DNA of 64,000 nt from Styela clava. Its lineage: Eukaryota > Chordata > Ascidiacea > Stolidobranchia > Styelidae. Each line of letters opens with the position of its first letter. Positions within the stretch are counted from its first letter, which is position 1. The position numbers were made by a program, and so were the translations under genes. Of the stretch, positions 47,501-62,500 are shown piece after piece. Where the stretch lies: NCBI RefSeq assembly GCF_964204865.1, contig NC_135259.1, positions 15,882,974 through 15,946,973 on the forward strand. Direction: 5' to 3'. The notes beneath the pieces are model-generated. The model was given only the letters and a program-made list of their open reading frames with translations, had not been told where the DNA came from and did not search any database.

Positions 47501-50500
47501 TCAACACCATCTGACATAGAGAGGGTTTCAGCAGAAAGTGTGCTTCTCACGACTCTTTTGATTCGCTTGGATTGCCAACATAAAGGTATTTTCCTGTTTC
47601 CACCACTCATGAATACAATATGGCCACCTTGCGTGCCTCCATCACACAAATTACCAAATGATGCATCGCTATAAACAAGAAACTTAACTTCATTGTCATG
47701 GAAAGCAGGAAATTTCAAAGTGACCTTTTGTGCTTTCAGTTGCTTGACAATTTTGTTAACTTCTATCACAGTTTTAACAGTGCAATTCTTTAAAGCAGAT
47801 GTGAGTGTAGATGATGCAAATGATACATCTGGCCGAGTTTGATTTGAGACCCACAGTATCTGGCCAAGTAAAGATCGAACTTTCAAGACATCAGCTTCGA
47901 TTAAAAGCTCACTTCCACTCTTAGTTTTCAATGAACGGATATCAATCGGAAGCAGTAAGTGTGATAAGTGTGATATCTTCCTTATCAGTCTTTAATTCAA
48001 GTCCTAAATATTTGAAACTTTCAGTATATTCCACTCCAACTTTGAACTGCTCTCTCAAACTCTTGATGAATTTGCCTTCGAATTCTTCCGAACCGCCCCA
48101 CAGAAAGTCGTCCACATGCAAAGCGATCACCCCTTTTAAACCATGATCGAAATAATAGAATAAAGCAGGATCCACTACAGAGATACGAGCACCTAATTTT
48201 AGAAGCGTTTCCTTAACACTTTCGTACCAATACATTGAAGCATCAGTAAGACCATATACGCATTTCTTCAATCGCCACACAGCATTTCGCTTCTGTATTT
48301 TCTGATCAGGTGGTTTGATAAAAATATCACGCTCGAGAGATTTTCCCTGCAAGAAGGCAGTTTTAATATCCATAGTTTTTGGCGACCATTTCTTTTGTGC
48401 AAGCAGTGCTAAAACAAGTCTGAGACTTTCTTTAGAACATGTTGGGGAATCTGTCTTCAATTCACTGAGACAATCTTCTTCAAAACCTCTAACTACTAGT
48501 CTAGCTTTTGGTTTTGGTCCATTGTCAGTCTTTTTTATTGAACACACCCATCTTGTACTTAACAACTTTTGGCCTTTACTTTCTTCCTCTGTGTAGACAT
48601 CATTTTGCTTCCAGCTGTGCAGTTCCTTCATCTTTGCTTCAAGAAAGAGGTCTTCGTTAATCAACATCACTTGATCAACAATTGGTATTTCTTCAGCTGG
48701 TAAATCATCCATAATAGATAGATTCTCAACAGTGTCAAGATCAATGGATGTCTTTGTGCCTTTTTCAGATGAAGGTTGCAAATACTCAATATTATACCAG
48801 CTACTGTACTTTCCTGTTGCTTTACCAGTCCGCCCAAGTACTTTTGCAACTTTTTTATTGCCAGTTACATCCTCTTTGAATTCTACTATTTGACCACGTT
48901 TAGGATCTCTCTTCACAACAGGTGAAGCCGAGAGTCCATCGTTATATTCTAACTTGTCCACTGCTGCAAGAACCAATTGTTTTCTTTTAAAGCAAGATTT
49001 GTTCCTTTGAGAAGTTTACACGCCAGTACAGTGTCCGGTAACTCCATGCCAAATTTTCTCATTTTGGTGTTCACTGTCAAATCTTGATAAGTAATCTCTG
49101 ATGTTTTCATTTTCCAGTCTTACTAAATTCTCAAATTCCGTGTATGTTTCATACGTTCTATCAGAAGTCTCTCTCTCAAAAACACCATCTAATTTTACAA
49201 GTAATGTTTGCATTCCATCATCTCTGTTCAATTCCTCAGAGCTTTTTTCTAGAGCAACTTCTCTAGCTTTTCCACATAAGCTCAATGTCACTGCTAAAGC
49301 TTGCTTTTTCTTGTCAAGGTCTGTAATTAATCTCCACATAGAGATCTCATTCTTCCATTGATCGTATGGCTTCTCTCCCGTCAACAAAGGAGGATTCTTG
49401 TATCCTTGAGAAGTCATTGCACATCCTCTGCTACCATTTGTTAAAGCGACTCCAAAGTATATTTAATAAATGTCTTAATTATACAGCGAATAAATGTCCA
49501 AAGCAATAACCAAAGTAACACATACAGACATAAACACCACCAACCGAGCTGTGCTCCAGACTACTCAGTGCACATGGCCAAATCACCTTCACAGGTGGTT
49601 GGTCATGATCAGTCACCTGAAACTGATGACATCAAAGGTCATGCTCAACCATCTGGGAAAATGCTAGTTGCCAGAAATACAGCTAACAATCTTAGGCATA
49701 AAATTTTGTCATAAAAACTGGTGCTCCAAAAGTATGTGCACCAATATGGAGGTAACTAATTTTGTTCGCCTACTTTACATTAAGTTGTGTAAAGGGACGA
49801 AAGCCTATGGGCAGGAGGTATATCCACAGACAGTCCCCAAACTCGAAATAGAATTAAAATAAGGAAAACAGGAATGAAATTATGGCCTAACCCTAACCTG
49901 GTACACACACTACGGGAGTACTCCAAAAATCTGCTCAAAGCACTGCCCCACGCACTCACTCAAAAGTAAAAAGAGACTCATTTTTGAGGAGATGCTGACA
50001 CAAGATATTTTCCTCCTATCTCAAACTTACCTTTAAATATTCATCAACTTGGTCTGATAAATCAGTAAAGAACATGAATGCATCTTGTTGCTCTCTGACG
50101 TTAATTGCTTGTCCCCAAAGTTTAAAATTTTTCCAAAATGTTTCAGGAATAAAATATTGTAGTCTGGATTCTGATAGATGACCAAATATACGTTGCAATT
50201 GATATAATATAGTAGATTCCTCATTTGCATCTCCGAATTCAGTGCAAATTAGAGGCTGTCAATAAATACATAAAAAATTTCATCACGAATCAAAAATGTG
50301 TCTCAATGACTCAATGACAACAGGTAAAATGTTTCGTTACAGGGATGGCCAATACCGAATAATTCACTATTTCGAAGACATTCGAAATTATTCTTTTTGA
50401 ATATGAAATTTCGAAGAAATTATTATTATCTGTATGAAGGAATTTGCATACAATACAACAATGGAATAACTGTTATCTACAAGCTGGCTACCAGACATTT

Positions 50501-53500
50501 TATGTCCGCCGATTGCCGTGATATTTTATAGTAGTATGCTTATTTTATTACGAATCAAAATTAATTATAATCAGCCAGTTTACCATAAATTTTATGTCCA
50601 TAGATTGCCGTAGTATTTTAGAGTTGTAATGCTTTTGTTTTTCGTAAGTACGAAAATAGGAATCAAAAACTAATCATAATCTGGCAGTTTACCACACATT
50701 TTATGTCCGCAGATTGCCACAGTATTTTAGGGAATTAATGTATTAATATTTTGGTGAGTCGACGCAACCATGAGTTTTGTTTAACACAATTAAATTGATA
50801 CGGCAAGGCGTTTTAAATGCTGGTATCATATTTGAATATTTTGTCGCAACAGAAAATCATCCTAGTAAAAGTCTATACATTTTAACTATCATTATCAAAA
50901 TTTTCTGCCAAAAAACGGGAAATAGTGTGAATTGTTTTTCCATGAGTATGAAAATACAAATAAAAAATTAATAGTAATCGGGCAGTTTACACACATTTCA
51001 TGTCCGCAGATTGTCGCGGTATTTTATAGTAATGCTTTTATTTTTTCGTAAGTTGACGCAACCATGAGTTACGTAAATTAAACAAAATTGAATCAATACG
51101 GTAGGGCACATTAATTGAGGCGCACGCTCGCACAGAAGATAAAAAACAATCAAAGTGCCGATACTATTTCACCGTCATTGCAATATGGACAAAGCACAGA
51201 AAATCGTTCGAAGATTTTCCTCTTAAACGAAACACCTCGCTGATGGCGCAAAGTGGCTATTATTCAGAATTATTCGAAAATCAGCTAAAAATATATTCGA
51301 ATACTTTGATATACAAATACATTTTACACCCTTGAGTGAGGTGGGAGATCTTTAGCCTATGACACATACACTCAAATATATATATTTGCATAGATTGGTT
51401 TGGTTATTATAGATCATTAAGCTTCGGCCATTGCAGTTTAAAAGTAGCAACTATAAATAAACTCACAGCAAGATTTTTAATCATAAATAATTGTTGCAGA
51501 ATACTGTTCATGTAACAAGTTGCTCCTGCATTTTTCAAACCAACCAATCCATGTTCAGGCCGGGAGTCGACGAGAGGTTGAAAATCAAATTCCTGAAAAA
51601 AAGAAAAAATTAGAATAGGTTGGTAGTCATAAGATGTAGTCATAGGTTGGTTCAATTCAGGGATAACTGTACTTTAGAAAAATGCCACAGAGGAGAATAA
51701 AGATTGCAGACATCTGATCTAAGGTGCGAGAAACTATCTAATAGGGCTCACAATATCCAGAATGCTTAACAAGGTCAATAGCAGGATAGATAATAAAATA
51801 TTACAATTTAAATTCTCCTACCTTAGATCTCGATAAGTCAGGATAATGATGCATTGATAGTAGTTGAGATGAAACTTGTTGCAAATTCAAAATACATTCG
51901 TGACATAATTCAATCAATACACTGAATGCTGCTGATCTTGATTCATTCGAACTGCATCTGAGATAAACAGAATATAAATACAAGATAAAGGGGTTTATTG
52001 TAATGATGCAAAGCAATGCCCAAAGTCAAAGGAAAAATATTTCAGAAACAAGAATCGTCTAGCATCTAGGAATTATACGAGAGAAAAATTCTCAAATATA
52101 TAGACATACAGTTCCAACCGCAGTGACAGCAAAATTCCATGAAATAATAAATAAATTATATCAGAAGTGGTGTAACAGTTCCATATAACAATGTTCCACT
52201 TTAAGAAAAAAAAACAGAAAAGCTTTTGGGTGAAATATCTGGCCCAGTAGGATTGAGAAAAAGGTAGAAGTGAAAAAGAAAATTAAAGGTATAGCATCCT
52301 AGCAACTTCAATGCTCTTCAACTGCTGGAAATTTTAAATTGACCAATTGCACAATAGCAATTAGAACAACCTCTCCAACAACAAATAATTACCAAAGGTT
52401 AACAAAAAAATATCTCATACTGAGACTGTTAAAAGATTACAATTGAAAAAATCATTACTATTGGTATGTGTAAAAAGTTATTCATGGATATCGAGATATT
52501 CGAGAACTTTTTTCCAAAAAAATTATCTCATTTTTTTTCATTTTCTCAGAAATCATGCCCCCTTGTGTATCTGAATTTATTATAAAATCCATTTTTGCAT
52601 CACTTTACTTGTATAAATTACAGTTTTCAAAAACATTGTCTTACTTAGGTTGAAAATCAGAAAATATTCTTTTTCCTCTCGCTTGTGTTGAACTATCGAG
52701 AATTAATTTTGAGGCAGGAAACAAAAATTCAGTCAATAATTTTGATATCAGTTGGGAACCTGAAACATGGATATTGAAAAAGTTCAAAAAATAGAATAAT
52801 TTACTGAAATCTTCAAATTGCATTTTGAATAAATCAAACATTTTTTTATTTGAGTTGGTGTAAAATTTTTTATATTTATCCGGGGAGAGAAGAAAGTAGA
52901 TAAAACTACTTATTCATAGGGCATGTCGCATCTTTGCCAGTAGCTGAACCATCCTGTGACGACGAGGAGCCAAGCAATGTTTTGTCACTGTAAATTTGAG
53001 TCGTAAATGCAAGTGCGTTCTTAACAACTCGCACGAGCGAATAATATAAAAAGGAATAACCAAAAAAAGTTTTACACACTGTGAATAAGCTTGGTGAATT
53101 CAAATTGAAGACAACAGTGAATCTAGGTTAACTCAAAATTTGAAAAAAAATTGTATTCACCTATTTCTTTTTTATTAATCTTGGGGCATGCAATCAATGT
53201 TTTGATGAGACGCAGATGTCCAGTTAGTAAAGTATTGTCAAGAACTCTCGCAGATGATGATTCTGTATATTCTGTCGATGTCGGAATTTCAAAATTACTC
53301 AACCATTGAATTTCATCTTCCAACATCGTTTTAGGATCGACCCCACCTTTAGCCTGAAAGCAAAAAATAGTTCTTATTAGTTTGATCGAAAATAAGTCAA
53401 TATGCTGACAACAACAGGTTATAGCCCATTGCACGAGAGACAATCGAATCATCATTTTCCTCAACATTTTTCGTAAAATTCTCACTCTAAGACTATATGT

Positions 53501-56500
53501 ATAACTGATCTTGTGAAATGAGCAATCCAAACAAAAAGGCATGGATCAGTTGTGATCCTCAGTGGTTTCTTCTGTTGATATTGTATCATTTCATTCAGTT
53601 AATTTCTGGCAACACTGCCTGTTCACTTCATTTTATTGTCTCATGATCCACTGATTGTGTATCTGATTGCTCTTGCTTCTGAAGATTGCAGCATGGTTGC
53701 TGTGCAAGCTAATATAACAGTTCTGATCAAATAATATTTGGTTGTATTAACTGATATTAGTCAGTTTAACACCTCTTATCTACAACCCTAAACCACAGTC
53801 TTATCCTTAGCAGGGATATATAATATAATACAAAGATATCTCAGATTTAGGACTGAAAAGAATTGTTTTAGTCGCATATGTCATACCACAAATATTTTCA
53901 GCTTCAATCTTCCTATATTCCGATCATATTATGTATTTTTTTACCATAATCACCATTTTTTGATTTTTTCAGTAAATTGAAATTGGTCAAGCATTAGACT
54001 TAATTAGGAAGGCACCATATGTTAGTATTTTGATTAAAATCCCATGCTCCAGGGTTTGAAAATTTGGTGGGCAGTCTCGAATCGGAAAAATCTCGGTTAT
54101 TACGAAATAAAGAAGCAACTTCTTATATATCAGGCTGGTTGTGCAAAGCCTTGTTTGGAGTAAAACACATATAAAAATGCCATTTAAAAAATATTTCATG
54201 AGGACAAGCGGGGAAAATGTTTTCCAAAAGTTTCAATCCTCATCTCTTACCAACCTGAAGTGTTATGGAAATGTAAGCAAAAACAAAATGGGTCCAATGG
54301 CAGCTCCTTGCATAACAACGAAATAACACAAATTCATCTAATCAAAATTTATTTCCATGATAAAACTTTAAATAAGTAAAATATTGATAACAAACCTGTT
54401 GATTATGGTGAATAACATCTTGAATGAGTCGACAACGAAGATCAAAATATTGTAAACAATTCCGAACTATCTTTTGTCCTGAAGATCGTAAGAATGTGTT
54501 TTGACTCCAGAGTGGAAGACGAGCTTTTAATATGATCTGAGAAAAAAACGCAAATGACAAACTCGTTGCAATGAGACTTTAATAATGTTTTGATCAAAAC
54601 TTTTTTCATCTTTAATAATAAGGATTCCATTTATCAACTTTTTTAAACCAGAAATTGCAAAATATACAAAAATTGGATCAGAATGTATTTTAGTAGTCAA
54701 CAACGGTAACCAACAGTGTTAATTTTGAATTTCATTTCAATTAAATAATCTTCCATTTCAAGTTACAAATAAATACAGTGAATAAAATAAAAATATGAAA
54801 AAACTCACGTCCAGAAAAAGCCTAAAATGTATTCCATAAGCAGATGCGTGTTTAGGTGGCTTCTCTGCTCAAACCATAACAATATGGACTATACAACTAA
54901 TAGCAGTTTAAAGTCACATGTGAGTAAGCATCATACCTTTAACAGCATAAACCTAGGTCCATTTACAAAGGTTGCAGATTCAATGTTTGATAAAGCATGG
55001 AACTGTTCAACAGCACAACTTCTAATATCACGATCATTAGGTTGAGTTAAAAGATCAACGATAAATTCAGAAACAGATGGAAGATTGAAAAAACAATCTG
55101 AAGAAAGAAAAAGAAATTATGAAATTTTCATGCACATTGAAAAATAGTATGGGAGTATGAGAAAAGACTTTCTTTCATATACTGATTATAAACCTCTTTG
55201 TACGAACATTATAACAAATAAAAAGAGTGTTACTATTCGAAAAACACATCCAATATTTCAATTTGTACATTCAAATTCAAACTAAGACAATTTTGCAGGG
55301 TTAGATTAAATCCAGATAGGATACAATTTCGCATGAATATCCCAATTGAAATATTAATTTAATCGATTTTGGCCGTTATGAAAAATACGATAGCTACTGA
55401 AAATCAGAGAGCGATGCTCAAAAAATGGAAACGGAGGCCAAAAAAAACTATTTTATCATCAATTCCCTGTGATTCATGATTTCATGAGTAAATATTGCAA
55501 GGCTTTAATTTCCATAGCCACAATTATACATTGTGCTCGTTAATTCGTCATTTGAATTACAACAGACATAATCTTACCAAGATGGGAACTTCTTAATTGC
55601 AAACAGGTAATAAGAAGTTCTAAAGCTTGTTGTGCCACAACGGCATCAGGGTTTGGTGGAGGTTCATTGCGTTGTCCCAAATTACCAAAAACACTTTGTG
55701 ATTCAGATTCTACACTCCCTGCACTGGAAATACTTCCTGTGCTCGTGTTACGACCGATGTACGGACTGATGTTGCTGACCGACACACTTGAAGATGAAGA
55801 TTCACGACTCCAACGACGTGCCCTGGGTAATGTATTGGAAACTTTGAATTGAATTGTATGAAACGAATAATTATCTATATAACAAATCCACATTTTCACT
55901 CTGAACACTGCCCTGTACAGCAACCACTAACAAAAATGATCACCATTTTTCAGAATAAAAAACGTTCTGACCGGTATTCCATCAGAAATATACTTAAATG
56001 TTGCCTGCATTTTTTCATATAGTAAATATTCAATTCTCCAAACATTCTAAAATATTTTCATTTAAAGTTTAACAACCAAAATGAGATGTTAAAAGACATT
56101 TCACATGTCTCCCTTTAAATTTAATTCTCTTACTACATTTATATTGGATTTTGGAAAACTTAATTCTGGAGGGTAGCCAAAAATAGTTTAAGTCGAGCGG
56201 TATTACGAAATATGTAAATTTGGTAAAAATATATATATTTCCCTTACAGGAATATATCTTTAATAATATGCGAGTGTTAACTACTTACCTTGAAAAACTT
56301 GTCCCTTCATGTTCAGAAGGTTTAGCTACAGTTACTTGATCAAGTTTGGAAGCAGAAGCAAACCATGCAATACGAACCAAAGTTGATATAAATAAGGTGA
56401 AATCCTGTTCATCCATCACCTAGTGAACACAAATAATAAACACTTTATTGATTAACAAACAAAAAAAGAAGTTGATATTGTATTATTTTGTTTTGTTAAT

Positions 56501-59500
56501 TTCTGGCAACACTTGCTCACTTGCTCTTTTTTCTGAGGATTGCAGCATGGTTGCTGTGCAAGCCAATATATCTGTTCCGATCATATAATATTTGGTCATG
56601 TTAACAACATATTCATACTAGAATTTGGCTTGGTTTTATCAAACTGAACAAAGTATCCGAAAATATTCAAAATTCTTCTAATTCTTGATTTTAGAAATAC
56701 TTCACAATGCTTTAGTAATTAAATTAATAATTTTGATCCATTTGCATCTGATATTCATACAAAAATAAGTTTATTCAATTTCCAATACTAGTAGAAAAAG
56801 GGAAAACTATAAAACAATGTTTATTTTGACTTTTCTATAGTGCACAAATCTAATCTCATAATTATAACATTATTTATTCTGTAGAACATATATTCAATAT
56901 ATCCGCTACTTGTATTTTTTCTGCAAAAGAGATAGGAGTCAGGGCCCAATTAATTATCAATAATTACGGGATGTATGGGTATTGGTTAAAATTTTACATA
57001 AAAAGTAAAAACAGGGTAATTTACTATCCTAACCAAAAAATGGAACATTTTAAAACATATTCGTAATTGTGTCATGTTTCCCAAATAAATTTGCAGAAAC
57101 CATTGTAAATAGATAAAAACTGAAACTGGTAATGTTGGATAATAATTGAATATCCATTCTTTACATTGTCAGAAAATAAGTCCACGTCATATTATCACAT
57201 GCGAAATGTTTCAAACTCATAAATTTTTTAAACCTTTTATTCATTCAAATATCCAATTTATTTTGAACATCCCTGCAGATATGAGTATCAAAATAACTTT
57301 TATAGTGTACCAGGAATCAGATACATATAAAAATTTATAACTACCATTGCTGAAAAACTAATTTCACTTTTCACAATGCAACACTGAATTATATAAATTA
57401 CAACCATTTTATTAACTTGTGCATACAATGCATTCTACGTTTAAAGAGCACGATGTTATGAATTAATCTGAGGGAAACTGAAATTGACTTTCAAACGCCG
57501 ACTCGTTTCTATGTATTTGGGTTTATTCGTTAATTATTAGCTAACTATGAGATACTATAAGTCAATCACAAGTCGAAGATCACTAAAATATTCAATATAG
57601 TTAATTTTTAATTTTAGGAATAATTCAGAAATAGAAAAAATAACGAAAAATATGGATTATATGAATTCTGAAAACAGCAGGTAAGAATAAAAACAATAAA
57701 GCAATGCTTAGTTTCATTTCCTCATACTTTAAAAATCTATTCTCATGAATATACAATAATTGATAGGTATGTTGATAGGTATTTGTCTGTTTGTCTTTTA
57801 GATACTTTCATATGTTACGCGATATCTCACGAGAGCGGGGTTGAATCTCCTCCAAATTTTGCATGTGCATTCATCATGTCGGACCAGAAGCCTATTGATT
57901 TTGGATGAATTATGTCGTATAATTAGCGAGTTATTAATTAATTAGTGATGGGGCACACGGTGTCGCTGTAGGGTGAATGAATCGAAACCGCAGTTTCTGT
58001 TTTAGAAGATCCCCTAACTTTCGATCGATAAGTCTTCGGTTTCTGACTGACATTCTCGTTTTTCTGTTGAACATGATCTAATATAGAATATACTCAATAT
58101 TTTATATTCTGTCTTGGCCGACTCTGATATTTTGACTTCATTTTTACATTCTATTGGCTCACTGATAAACAACAGAACACACAAAAATCAAGGGTTGCAG
58201 GTCATTGGCGGGCCGGACATATTTTTAGAAAGAAATTTTTAGAAAATATATTTTCGGCGCTATTGAACCCTTTGCACTTTGCCTTAACTTTTCTGCGTTT
58301 TGTTACCCTTAGTTTAATCATAATTAAATTATTGGCTCATTAAACGAGTAATTGTGAATTTTATACTTGTTAGATTATAATATAATTTAGTCTACACGTG
58401 TCTCACAATAAATTCTGTTACGTAAAGAATATAATCGTCGAAACAGCTGTTTTGTTACTATAATTCAGTGAAGCGTCGCGAACCGGATTACATTCCCTCG
58501 CAGGCCGTAGATTGCCGACCCCTGATGTGAAAGAAGTGATAAAATTCAAACTATATTTTATATTGAAAGTGAAAAAAAATTTATTCTGGGATCCTATCTA
58601 TCCTGAATGTATCTTAATCTGAAAAATTCAATACATCGTTGCTTCGTTATTGTGTCACGTTCTTCGAGAATATATGTAGAAACCAATGTAAAATGATGAT
58701 AATTGAATTTGGTAATGATGATGAATACTATTTGGATTAGTCATCTATTTTACAGTGTCAAAAGTTAGGTCTATTTCATGTCCGATCATCACAAGCCAAA
58801 TGCTTCATATCAATAAATTGTTAAATGAGAATATTTTAAATATTTCGAAGGTTACATTCACCCCATTCGAATATTGGATTCATTTTGGATATCCCTGCAT
58901 ATATGAGAATCAAATTAACTTTCATAGTGTACCAGGAATCAGAAACATATAAAAATTTACAAATCCGATAGCTGAAAATTAAATTCTATGTTTAAAAATT
59001 ATGAAGCAGTGAAGTAAAACAGATGATCATGTGAATTTGACTTATCAACGCTGACTTTTGTCTACATATTTCGGTTTATTAGTTAGTTATTAGCTATGAA
59101 TAATTTCACACTGGAAAATTAATTCCGCTTTTTACAATGCAATGTTGAATTATAAAATTTACAACCGTTCTAACAACTTGTGCATACAACACATTCTACG
59201 TATAAATGAGTACAATGAAGTGAATTAAAACAGATAAGAAACTGAAATTGACTTTCAACGAGGCCATGTTTATTTGTTAATCAATACCTATTAATAATCA
59301 TAGATATGAGTGTGTCTGTGAGTGTGTACAAACAAAATATATGTAGGTTGGTGTTTCGTTATATGAAATTTGAATATTCGAATGTCATATCTCTGTAGGT
59401 GTGTCAGTTTAGAGGAAGCAATCAAAAACAGTTCAAAAAAGTTAAGATATACTAGACTAAGATAACTTGTCGCTTGTCTGTGCTTATTATTATGTAGCAA

Positions 59501-62500
59501 GATGTGAAGTTTAAAACAAAACAGTTATTTTATGTGAGTAATTAACAACAATAACAAGTCATAAATCACTACAACATTTCATTCAATCTTTTCTACAATT
59601 TTGCAATAAACACAAATTACTTAACTATTATCAATAATTTGTTTACATCAGTGTTTATCTTAATGATTGTGTGCTGATTACTTGATTACCTAATTGTTTT
59701 ATTTGTTTGTTCCCAACACAATAACACATAAGTTCAGTGTTGGAATTATTTAGTGTGCAGAGAATAGGTAGGCTACGTATTGGCGCACTGTTTTTATGAT
59801 AATAGTACCATTTCAGAAAATAGATATGGCAGATGGAAAATGTGTAAATAGTGGTAAGGCCAAGAGATTCTCGTGGTCACAAATTTCACTAAATAACGTG
59901 TGCGATTTCACAGGGTTTATTTTGGTAAAATCAATGATTGTTTCGTCAGTGTGACGTGGTTTGGTTATTTAGGCTGTGACGTGCTTATTATGTTAGTGGA
60001 TTTTGCAAGTATCTGTCTTCACATGTATGTCCTGTGCCGAGAGGACGTCAATAATTTTTTTCTCACCCTAAACTGTGCACCTGTGAATATCCGATTTTAA
60101 AATCCCCTCTTTAAGAAATCCTAGCTGCACCCTTGTATGTGGTAATGTTAATAACATTTTTTAAAACTTTCAAGACAGAAGTGAAAAATACCTGTACAGC
60201 GGCCCTTGCAACCTTGGGAACTTCTTGTGGTAAAACAACGGGACTTTGAGATAAAGGACTTCTACGATTTTTCTTTGTCGGAGTCGCTGAAGTCTCCATT
60301 GAACCAACAGTGACGAAATCCGCGTATTCTCTGATAGAGATAGGAAAGAAATACAGATAAAAGAGAGAATTTTGAGGTTGAAAGCTACCTTGCTTGTTGT
60401 AAGAATTATTTGTATATATTGGCAACATTGCTCTATGATTTACAGACCGTTGCGCGCATCCATGTAATATATGAGTATGAGTAGAATTTGATATATCATA
60501 TTAATTATATAATTATGTCATATCTGATAACATGAGGTGGTTCTGTGAACTAATCAATTCACATTTCCATTGAATGAGAATATGATGATTTTTCATGAAT
60601 GCCAAATCTCAGAAATCTTTAAAAAATTATAGGTTGAGCGGAAGTATGTAAAATTTAGCATTCTTCAACAGTGAGGGAAAATGATCAATTAAATGTTAAA
60701 TCAGCAAATTTCCCATTCAAATACTTAAGTAAATTACATTGCTACTGGTACGACAGCAATGCCCAATCTGAGCATGAGGTTCATCAATTGCCTAACAATT
60801 TTGCAAAACAATACATAGGTATACTCCATATTTTGTGTCCAATAACTGACCTCTTTGTGGGTGATGTTGGGGTTGCAGCCGCTTCCAAACTAATGCTTAG
60901 TCGTGGATGACGATTCCCTGTGAACGAGTCATCAGCAGTGGAGGAGTGGTCACAAAGTAAAAATCTAAAAGTCAAATAACAGTGATGTAAACATGAATTA
61001 TGTTGAAAAACATGGAATTCTCAAGTGATTAAAGCTCAATCTATCTGATTTAGCCTCCTTTTAAATGCTGAGCATTATATTATTATTTTTAGCAACGTAT
61101 GTTACGTAGAATATTTTTGGGCTTACACTTTACATTACAAAATGACTTTATAGACATACTGTATAATAGTTCATGTCATGTTATTGCCAATAATAGCACT
61201 AAACTTTTCTGTGAGAAACCATGGTAACATAAATGACATACCAAATGCGGGTGTTTTAAAAAAATTTACACAATCTATGACATCTTGGCTGACAAGTCGT
61301 GTTATTTGCTATCGTTAACGAATAAAGTTAACCGTGAGATGACCCTGCTCCCTCATTCCTTAAAAGATTCATCACAAGCTAATGGTGAAATGTGTGTCAT
61401 AAAATGCTGCTATCAGCACAAATATCATGAAAACAGATTATGACAATGCCAAAATTTTGGTAGGTCGATATTTAAAGATAATTAATGCCATGATTTTTCA
61501 GTTGGTTATATTAGGTCTGACATTGGTTGACAAAAAAGGGTTATATTAAGTCTGACATTGGTTGACAAATAGGGTTATATTGAGTCTTGACATTGGTTGA
61601 CAAATAGGGTTATATTGAGTCTTGACATTGGTTGACAAAAAAGGTGTGGTGCCCTTGATACACAGACATGACATTGACATTTATATACAAAAATACACAC
61701 ATTGTTTGTCCCTAATGAGAGGATTCTTGGAATTAGGTACCGTTACTTGATAAATCAATTTGAACTGTAATTCAGGAATTCTTAATTCATAGGTCAAGCT
61801 CAAGTGATGGTAGGCAAATAGGTTTTGAAAATATGCATCGCTTAGGATATAGATGGTGAGATTCCAGACAGAGTTAGTGGATGTTACGCCAGGTTTACTT
61901 GGAAAAGCTAGCTATCCCATCTATAACATAGTTAGTAATACTTGTTGTCATGGATACCCAAAATAAATAAAATATTCGAATACATTGAAATTTGGCGAAA
62001 TATTAAATATATATATTTGTATAAAAATTTGGCAACTGATGGTTAGACATTAATTAGATTTCATTCAACTACTGACACTGTAAAAAAAAAGATATTAAAT
62101 CAGAAAATGTTTATCCACACCACCCTGCATTCCCAGATATATTTTCTATCTATTTACATACCGCAAATTTTTCCGTTAAACATGAGTAATTCGGGATATA
62201 TTAAAAATAGTAAGGCTTATCCGTGCTTATGTGTTATATTCTGCTAAATGTGACAATCAATAACGGGTGTACGGCCCATGTCTAGCATGAATAGCAAATC
62301 CATATAGCAAAGCATAAAATGAATACCTTGCAATTGTCAATGCGATGGTATAGCATCCTCTCCTAGTATCAGCGTCAGTTTGATGTTCCACAGTCTCCGA
62401 TACAACCTCGTTTTGCAGTATGTTTAAAATGACTTGCAACCCGCCACATTTTAGGAAATATTTGATGAATTCAGCAGGATCATGTTGCAAGAGCTGTAAA

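Larger units (their letters stand above)
46930..49688 (-). mobile_element. Ty1/Copia LTR retrotransposon, internally deleted
   Basis: Two 250-bp LTRs (46930-47179 and 49439-49688), nearly identical, with TGTTA...TAACA ends, flank about 2.26 kb of coding sequence on the minus strand. The flanks share ATCT(T). Gag sequence passes directly into the linker after integrase. The zinc knuckle, protease and integrase are missing, so this is a deletion derivative that could not move on its own. It sits in the USP24 intron between exons 13 and 14, in the same orientation as the gene. Confidence 0.93.

Noticed and set aside
48315..48596. 93-codon plus-strand frame
   Set aside because: Shadow of the Copia reverse-transcriptase frame on the other strand.
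57800..58030. A gene or RNA in the GC-richer stretch around ATGGGGCACACGGTGTCGC
   Set aside because: It looks like a dispersed repeat fragment. I see no ends, reading frame or RNA motif.
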